NCBI GenBank assembly: GCA_013816135.1
Contig: JACDEV010000009.1
Span: 1-34,410 of the forward strand
Direction of reading: 5' to 3'
Length of the DNA: 34,410 nucleotides
Origin: Patescibacteria group bacterium
GTDB taxonomy: Bacteria > Patescibacteriota > Minisyncoccia > Phycocordibacterales > DATDWN01
Shown here in pieces: positions 29,947-34,410 of this stretch (position 1 is its first letter; each line of letters starts with the position of its first letter). The notes under the pieces are model-generated. The model did not search any database, was not told the DNA's origin, and saw only the letters and a list, made by a program, of their open reading frames with translations. A program made the position numbers and the translations under genes.

Positions 29947-31016
29947 ATATAGATATACTCAAGGTAGTTGTTCCAACACTTTTTACGTTTCTTTTGGCGA
30001 TATTTATAACTCCATTTTTGACACATTATTTGTTCAAATATGAGATGTGGAAAAAGCGGCCAAGACACGATGATTCTATCGGCGGTTTAGAAGAGATCTC
30101 ACCTGAATTTAAAAGAATTCAAAGCAATACAGGAGAAATGAAAACACCACGACCTGGTGGAATTGTAGTGTGGCTGTCATTTCTTTTGTCTGTAGTTATA
30201 TTTTTTGTGCTTTCTAGGTTCTTAACTTCTAATGGAATGATAAAATATAACTTTTTAAGCCGTAATCAAACTTGGCTACCTTTTTTCAGCTTGATGGCTG
30301 GATCAATTGTAGGATTAATTGATGATCTTTTAACTATTAACTCAAAAAAAGGAATTTTTGCTAATGGGTTCCCTAGAAAATGGATGATAGCAATAGTTTC
30401 GCTCATTGGCCTTATTTCAGGCCTGTGGTTTTATTACAAACTTGATGTTTCTTCAATTCATATTCCATTTGGTGGGACACTTGAGCTTGGATGGCTCATT
30501 GTGCCTTTCTTTTTACTTGTATTTTTAGCTACATTCTCATCAGGAGTGATTGATGGAATAGACGGACTGGCAGCAGGAGTAATGGGGGCTATATTTGTTG
30601 CGTTTGGAGCTATAGCTTTCTTTCAAAATCAGATAGATATCGCTACTTTTTGCGCAGCACTTGCGGGAGCCCTCCTTGCATTCCTTTGGTTTAATATTCC
30701 GCCCGCTAGGTTTTATCTAGGAGAAACAGGAATGCTGGGTTTGGTATTCACACTACCCATTATCGCTTTTTTGACCAATCAAATATTACTACTTCCTGTT
30801 ATTGCTTTTATATTAGTAATTACTTCTCTATCGTCCTTTATACAAATTTTTTCAAAAAAATTAAGAGGTCCAATAAAAGGAAAAGTTTTTCGTGTTGCTC
30901 CACTTCATCATCATTTTGAAGCAATAGGCTGGTCTAGAGAGAAGATCGTAATGCGATATTGGGTTATCAGTATTGTTTTCGCAATGGTTGGGGTGATCCT
31001 TGCAATGATAAGTTAA
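29943..31016 (+). CDS. mraY: Phospho-N-acetylmuramoyl-pentapeptide transferase
   Basis: A 357-aa polytopic membrane enzyme that joins UDP-MurNAc-pentapeptide to undecaprenyl phosphate, making lipid I. Motifs are TPRPGGIV (loop A), VGLIDDLLTI (catalytic Asp pair), DGIDGLAAG and FYLGETGMLGL, and the His-rich PLHHHFEAIGW. Around ten membrane segments are evident. The N-terminal linker (EISPEFKRIQSNTGEMK) is longer than usual. It overlaps asnB by four bases and is followed by a terminator rather than by murD. Confidence 0.95.
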   Translation: MNIDILKVVVPTLFTFLLAIFITPFLTHYLFKYEMWKKRPRHDDSIGGLEEISPEFKRIQSNTGEMKTPRPGGIVVWLSFLLSVVIFFVLSRFLTSNGMIKYNFLSRNQTWLPFFSLMAGSIVGLIDDLLTINSKKGIFANGFPRKWMIAIVSLIGLISGLWFYYKLDVSSIHIPFGGTLELGWLIVPFFLLVFLATFSSGVIDGIDGLAAGVMGAIFVAFGAIAFFQNQIDIATFCAALAGALLAFLWFNIPPARFYLGETGMLGLVFTLPIIAFLTNQILLLPVIAFILVITSLSSFIQIFSKKLRGPIKGKVFRVAPLHHHFEAIGWSREKIVMRYWVISIVFAMVGVILAMIS

Positions 31017-31023
31017 AGTGAGA

Positions 31024-31053
31024 AAGGGCGACGTTCTAAAGAACGCCGCCCTT
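31024..31053. terminator. Terminator between mraY and a convergent small gene
   Basis: AAGGGCG plus CGTTC (31024-31036) pairs with GAACG plus CGCCCTT (31041-31053) around one A-C mismatch, TAAA loop. The T run is better on the minus strand. Confidence 0.85.
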
Positions 31054-31061
31054 ATCTAGAT

Positions 31062-31283
31062 TTAGTTCTGTACCTTCATGAACTTCGTGGTGTTGTACAG
31101 TCTCGGTGAGCCGTCGAAGTTTTTCTGGGGTGGACCATCGAGATCTCTACCCAGAATTGCCCCTCCGTGCACTTCGTCTAAAGCCTGCACAACAACATCC
31201 AGAATCAAACGTCCGAGCCCGATCTGAACGACTTGCTGAAGTCGATCGCCGCGCGCAACGGTCTCACCTGTGATTGTTTGCAT
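31062..31283 (-). CDS. Small protein at the usual murD position
   Basis: A 73-aa protein of unknown function, with a hydrophobic middle (LQQVVQIGLGRLILDVVVQAL) and a polar, glycine-rich C-terminal half (GGAILGRDLDGPPQKNFDGS). No family is recognised. AGGAGG lies ten bases before the ATG and the promoter is TTGCTA, 16 nt, TAAGAT. Codons are strikingly GC-rich compared with mraY and ftsW. It occupies, in the opposite direction, the slot between mraY and ftsW where murD normally is. Confidence 0.65.
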   Translation of the reverse strand: MQTITGETVARGDRLQQVVQIGLGRLILDVVVQALDEVHGGAILGRDLDGPPQKNFDGSPRLYNTTKFMKVQN

Positions 31284-31304
31284 TAACTTAGAACCTCCTG
31301 AAAT

Positions 31305-31332
31305 ATCTTACCATATTTATAATAAATAGCAA
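31305..31332 (-). promoter_or_regulatory. Promoter of the 73-aa gene
   Basis: On the minus strand TTGCTA (31332-31327), 16-nt spacer, TAAGAT (31310-31305) with an upstream TGG that makes an extended -10. An AGGAGG site is at 31299-31294. Confidence 0.6.
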
Positions 31333-31335
31333 GTC

Positions 31336-31344
31336 TTATCCACA
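31336..31344 (+). other. Single DnaA-box match
   Basis: TTATCCACA is a perfect DnaA box; an imperfect inverted copy (TTATCACCC) follows on the other strand. Only one perfect site is present, so this is not an origin; it may be chance or a DnaA-regulated promoter upstream of ftsW. Confidence 0.35.
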
Positions 31345-31363
31345 GGGTGATAAGTAAGACAAA

Positions 31364-31372
31364 TGCTATAAT
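31364..31372 (+). promoter_or_regulatory. Extended -10 promoter of ftsW
   Basis: TGCTATAAT with a perfect TATAAT at 31367-31372. The ATG is 14 bases downstream, so the leader would be about eight bases without a Shine-Dalgarno. Confidence 0.65.
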
Positions 31373-31386
31373 TTGATTGCTATATT

Positions 31387-32493
31387 ATGAAAAAACTGAA
31401 AGTAGACATACCTTTTTTGATATCAATTTTGATCCTAATAGTGGCGGGCTATCTTATTTTTGCATCAGCTTCGCTAGGGCTTCTTTCAAAGCAAGGTGCT
31501 AAATACGCTAACGTCGCTTTCAATCAAACTTTTTTTGGTTTATTTCTAGGTTCATTAGCTTGTCTTATTACTTCTCAAATAGACTATAAGATATACAGGA
31601 AATATTCTTTTTATATTTATGTTGCTTCATGTATCGCTACGCTTCTAGTTTTTGTTCCTCATATTGGTTTTGCTCATGGCGGTGCACATAGATGGATTAG
31701 TTTAGGTCCGATATCATTTCAACCTTCAGAATTTCTTAAGATAGGCTTTATTTTATTTTTTTCTGCTTGGCTTGCTAAGGCAAAAGATAAAGCTGCTACA
31801 TTTAAGCAAGGTTTTCTTCCATTTATTATTCTTTGTGCCATAACCGGAGCAATCCTACTTGCACAGCCAGATACTGATACTTATCTCATAATAGTTTTTT
31901 CTGGCATTGCAATATTTATTGCTGGTGGAGGAAGATGGAAGTATATGTTTATTTTGGGAATATGCGGAATCATGGGACTTGCAGTTATTGCTTATTCAAG
32001 GCCATATGTGATGAGTCGTATAACAACATTCATGCATCCTGATCAGAACGCTTTAGGAAGTGGATATCAGATACAACAGTCGCTTATTGCTGTTGGTTCC
32101 GGAGGAATGTTTGGTAGGGGATTCGGGCAAAGTATCCAGAAGTTTAATGTTCTACCAGAACCGATAGGGGATTCAATTTTTGCTGTAGCTTCAGAAGAAT
32201 TTGGTTTTGTTGGAGCAGTAGGAATAATAATGTTATTTATATTTTTCTCCTTTAGGGGATTGAAGATTGCAGGTAAGGTAGGGGATCCATTTGGTAGACT
32301 AATAGTAGTCGGAATTGTTATACTTATCATATCCCAAGCCTTTGTAAATATAGCGGCGATGGTTGGTGTTTTACCCTTATCTGGCATCACTCTACCTTTT
32401 ATAAGTCATGGAGGGACTGCGCTATTTATGACTTTAGCGGAGGTTGGAATCATTCTGAATATTTCAAAGAATCAAAAAAAATCAACTGCTTAA
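31387..32493 (+). CDS. ftsW: SEDS-family glycosyltransferase FtsW/RodA
   Basis: A 368-aa SEDS protein with about ten membrane segments, polymerising lipid II into glycan strands at the septum (FtsW) or side wall (RodA). HRWISLGPISFQPSEFLKIG, GSGYQIQQSLIAVGSGGMFGRG, LPEPIGDSIFAVASEEFG (with the catalytic-type Asp) and LPLSGITLPFISHGG are family signatures. Placement directly upstream of murG favours FtsW. The stop is one base before the murG ATG. Confidence 0.93.
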   Translation: MKKLKVDIPFLISILILIVAGYLIFASASLGLLSKQGAKYANVAFNQTFFGLFLGSLACLITSQIDYKIYRKYSFYIYVASCIATLLVFVPHIGFAHGGAHRWISLGPISFQPSEFLKIGFILFFSAWLAKAKDKAATFKQGFLPFIILCAITGAILLAQPDTDTYLIIVFSGIAIFIAGGGRWKYMFILGICGIMGLAVIAYSRPYVMSRITTFMHPDQNALGSGYQIQQSLIAVGSGGMFGRGFGQSIQKFNVLPEPIGDSIFAVASEEFGFVGAVGIIMLFIFFSFRGLKIAGKVGDPFGRLIVVGIVILIISQAFVNIAAMVGVLPLSGITLPFISHGGTALFMTLAEVGIILNISKNQKKSTA

Positions 32494-32494
32494 T

Positions 32495-33634
32495 ATGAAA
32501 ATACTACTTACTGGAGGCGGAACTGGCGGACACTTTTACCCAATAATTGCGGTTGCTGAAGAACTAAATCAAATATCCAAAGATAACAGACTACTTAAGC
32601 CTGAACTTTATTACATGTCCACGGAGCCTTATAACGAAGGTTTGCTTTTTGAGAACAATATGATGTTTGAAAAAATAAGTTCAGGAAAGATAAGACGAAA
32701 GGTTAGTTTCTCGAACGTCATTTTGAATTTTTTTGACATAGGCTTTATTGCTATTGGTATGGTTTCTGCAGTTTGGAGACTTTTTGTAATTTATCCTGAT
32801 GTTGTTTTTGGTAAAGGTGGATATGCCAGCTTTCCAGCTATTTTTGCTGCAAGGATTCTGAGAATTCCTGTGGTCATTCACGAATCAGATAGCATTCCTG
32901 GAAAAGTAAATAATTGGGCAGGAAAGTTTGCACGTAAAATTGCTATATCATATCCGGATGCAGGAAAGTATTTTAATAAAGAAAAAACTGCATACACAGG
33001 AAATCCAATTAGAAAAGAAGTGGAAATTCCTCTTACTTCAGAAGCTCACGAGCTCTTAGGACTTAGTCCTGGAATTCCAACTATTTTAGTTCTTGGGGGG
33101 TCACAAGGAGCAAGGTTCATAAACGAGATAATCATTGATGCTCTTCCACATCTTATCTCAAAGTATCAAGTTGTTCATCAAACTGGGAAAAACAATATTA
33201 AGGTGATCGAAGAGACTCGTAATGTAATTCTTCAAGGTAACGAAAATAAAGATAGGTATAAAATGTTTGACTACCTAAATGTTTTAAATCTTCGTGCTGG
33301 AGCTGGTGTAGCTAATCTTATTATTTCAAGAGCGGGCTCTACAATATTCGAGATAGCTTGTTGGGGAAAGCCATCTATCATTATTCCGATTCCAGAACCT
33401 ACTTCACATGATCAACGATCAAATGCATATGCTTATGCTAGATCTGGTGCTGCTATAGTTATTGAAGAAAAGAATCTATCTTCAGGAGTACTGCTTTCTG
33501 AAATAGATAGAATATTATCAAGTCCTCAGACATTAAAAAATATGTCTGATTCCGCAAAATCATTTGCAAGACCAGATTCCGCAAAACTTATTGCTCAGGA
33601 GATTCTTAGTATTGCCTTGGAACACGAAAAATAA
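32495..33634 (+). CDS. murG: UDP-GlcNAc:lipid I transferase MurG
   Basis: A 379-aa GT28 glycosyltransferase that adds GlcNAc to lipid I, giving lipid II. The N-terminal loop is LLTGGGTGGHFYPIIAVAEEL; VFGKGGYASFPAIFAA and VIHESDSIPGKVN are acceptor-side motifs; VLGGSQGARFINE opens the C-terminal domain and ISRAGSTIFEIACWGKPSIIIPIP binds UDP-GlcNAc. The start one base after ftsW indicates one operon. murC or murB do not follow. Confidence 0.96.
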   Translation: MKILLTGGGTGGHFYPIIAVAEELNQISKDNRLLKPELYYMSTEPYNEGLLFENNMMFEKISSGKIRRKVSFSNVILNFFDIGFIAIGMVSAVWRLFVIYPDVVFGKGGYASFPAIFAARILRIPVVIHESDSIPGKVNNWAGKFARKIAISYPDAGKYFNKEKTAYTGNPIRKEVEIPLTSEAHELLGLSPGIPTILVLGGSQGARFINEIIIDALPHLISKYQVVHQTGKNNIKVIEETRNVILQGNENKDRYKMFDYLNVLNLRAGAGVANLIISRAGSTIFEIACWGKPSIIIPIPEPTSHDQRSNAYAYARSGAAIVIEEKNLSSGVLLSEIDRILSSPQTLKNMSDSAKSFARPDSAKLIAQEILSIALEHEK

Positions 33635-33661
33635 TGAAAACAAATAAAATCATTTCATCTG

Positions 33662-33733
33662 CGTTGTTGCGGTTCAATTTTGTTCACTCACCTTATACTT
33701 ATAAGGCTCACTCACAAAACTTCCCGCGCCTAG
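33662..33733. repeat. Intergenic hairpin element, copy 2
   Basis: A 72-nt element between murG and gltX. Pairs are GCGG (33669-33672) with CCGC (33724-33727), TTTTGT (33678-33683) with ACAAAA (33714-33719), and CCTTAT (33691-33696) with ATAAGG (33701-33706). It is bounded by CGTTGTT and GCCTAG and has CTCACCTTA and TAAGGCTC inside, exactly as in the element at 737-811, while the stems differ. Confidence 0.7.
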
Positions 33734-33752
33734 CATCTAAAACGATTTAATT

Positions 33753-33758
33753 TATTTT
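33753..33758 (+). promoter_or_regulatory. -10 box of gltX
   Basis: TATTTT ends six bases before ATG 33765; no Shine-Dalgarno. Predicted leaderless start. Confidence 0.45.
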
Positions 33759-33764
33759 AAAACT

Positions 33765-34410
33765 ATGGATGACTCAAATAAAAAAGTAGTTACTCGTTTT
33801 GCTCCGTCTCCGACGGGTTTTATACATGTAGGTAATCTGAGAACAGGTTTATATGCCTGGCTACTTGCTAGAAAGTATAATGGAACTTTTATTTTACGAA
33901 TTGAAGACACAGATAAAAAGCGTGAAGTTCTCGGTTCAATCGAACACATTAAGAAAGCAATGCTGTGGATTGGTATGAATTGGGATGAAGGTCCTGATGT
34001 GGGAGGTCCACATGCACCATATCTTCAGTCTGAGAGACTGGAATTATATAAATCTTACGCACAGACTTTGATTAACTCAGGTTTTGCATATGCAGATTCA
34101 TCTAGTGCTGAAGAAATAGATACTTGGAAAAAAAATGCTGAATCAGAGAAAAAACCTTTTCTCTTTCGAGAGCACAGACCAGAGAATCCTCCTATGTGGG
34201 ACGGAACATTGCCACTACGTTTTAAAGTTAAAGAACTAAAAAGATATTCTTGGACTGATGCTGTCAGGGGAGAACTATCTGCAGGCGAAGAAGCTTTAGA
34301 TGATTTCATACTTATAAAAAGTGATGGCTTCCCTACATATAACTTTGCTCACATTGTTGATGATATAGAAATGGGAGTGACTCACGTAATGCGTGGTCAA
34401 GAATTCATTG
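33765..34410 (+). CDS. gltX: Glutamyl-tRNA synthetase, 3' end cut by window
   Basis: The N-terminal 215 residues of a class I GluRS. The HIGH-type motif is in FAPSPTGFIHVGNLRTGLY and is followed by FILRIEDTD, the family block. ESERL-like LQSERLELY and YNFAHIVDDIEMGVTHVMRGQEFI are also typical. The KMSKS motif and anticodon domain lie beyond the window. With GatCAB-type amidation likely in this lineage, it may be non-discriminating, but the anticodon-binding part needed to judge that is missing. Confidence 0.95.
   Translation, partial: MDDSNKKVVTRFAPSPTGFIHVGNLRTGLYAWLLARKYNGTFILRIEDTDKKREVLGSIEHIKKAMLWIGMNWDEGPDVGGPHAPYLQSERLELYKSYAQTLINSGFAYADSSSAEEIDTWKKNAESEKKPFLFREHRPENPPMWDGTLPLRFKVKELKRYSWTDAVRGELSAGEEALDDFILIKSDGFPTYNFAHIVDDIEMGVTHVMRGQEFI

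Noticed and set aside
31336-31344. Replication origin at the DnaA box
   Set aside because: There is only one perfect box, no cluster, no AT-rich unwinding region and no dnaA or dnaN gene nearby.
1-34410. CRISPR array, transposase, integrase or prophage module
   Set aside because: No regularly spaced repeats, recombinase motifs or phage structural genes were found on either strand; the small GC-rich genes are isolated rather than clustered.

Overview
The window looks like a chromosomal contig of a member of the Candidate Phyla Radiation (Patescibacteria, most likely a Parcubacteria/Paceibacteria lineage). This rests on AT-rich core genes, very compact layout, a short archaeal-type aspartyl-tRNA synthetase, an YqeY protein, and many small lineage-specific proteins; no marker tree could be run. 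TGA is a normal stop here: dnaB, asnB and the D,D-carboxypeptidase end on it. No rRNA, tRNA, CRISPR array, transposase or integrase was seen.

Layout. 1-1929: a truncated small gene, yqeY and rmuC. 1963-4024: a two-gene cassette with its own promoter and terminator, encoding an unknown helical protein and a J-domain/coiled-coil protein. 4051-4340: an apparently independent structured RNA of about 220 nt plus terminator. 4386-9743: rplU, two small genes, then recR, dnaB, cysS and corA on the minus strand. 9806-12426: a CtpA-type protease, rplI, rpmA and a membrane-anchored zinc-ribbon-like protein. 12489-16848: trhO, plsC, a fatty acyl-ACP reductase-like gene and an orphan histidine kinase in one run. 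16845-18148: two methyltransferases. 18155-20361: a small transcription unit and an ABC exporter. 20393-24733: trpS, an ADP-ribosyltransferase-like gene, aspS, an alpha/beta hydrolase interrupted by TGA, and a HAD phosphatase. 25117-27698: scpA, an SMR-like transporter, scpB and a D,D-carboxypeptidase. 28105-33634: asnB, mraY, ftsW and murG, a division/cell-wall cluster without murD in its usual place. 33765-end: gltX, cut by the window.

Two gene classes stand out. Most core genes have no Shine-Dalgarno sequence; instead a TATAAT-like -10 box sits 6-7 nt (sometimes 9) before the ATG, so their mRNAs should be leaderless. About nine other genes (starts near 182, 2033, 2782, 4953, 5220, 18420, 25011, 27994, 31283) have strong GGAGG-type ribosome binding sites, a real 5' leader, GC-richer codons and often their own terminator. 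They look like accessory cassettes dropped between core genes.

Other points worth a second look are a pair of intergenic elements at the two ends of the window with the same architecture but covarying stems, a 14-bp-arm palindrome inside a methyltransferase gene, the acyl-ACP reductase-like gene beside plsC, the asnB-mraY overlap that suggests peptidoglycan amidation, and the TGA that falls where an alpha/beta hydrolase would normally have glycine.
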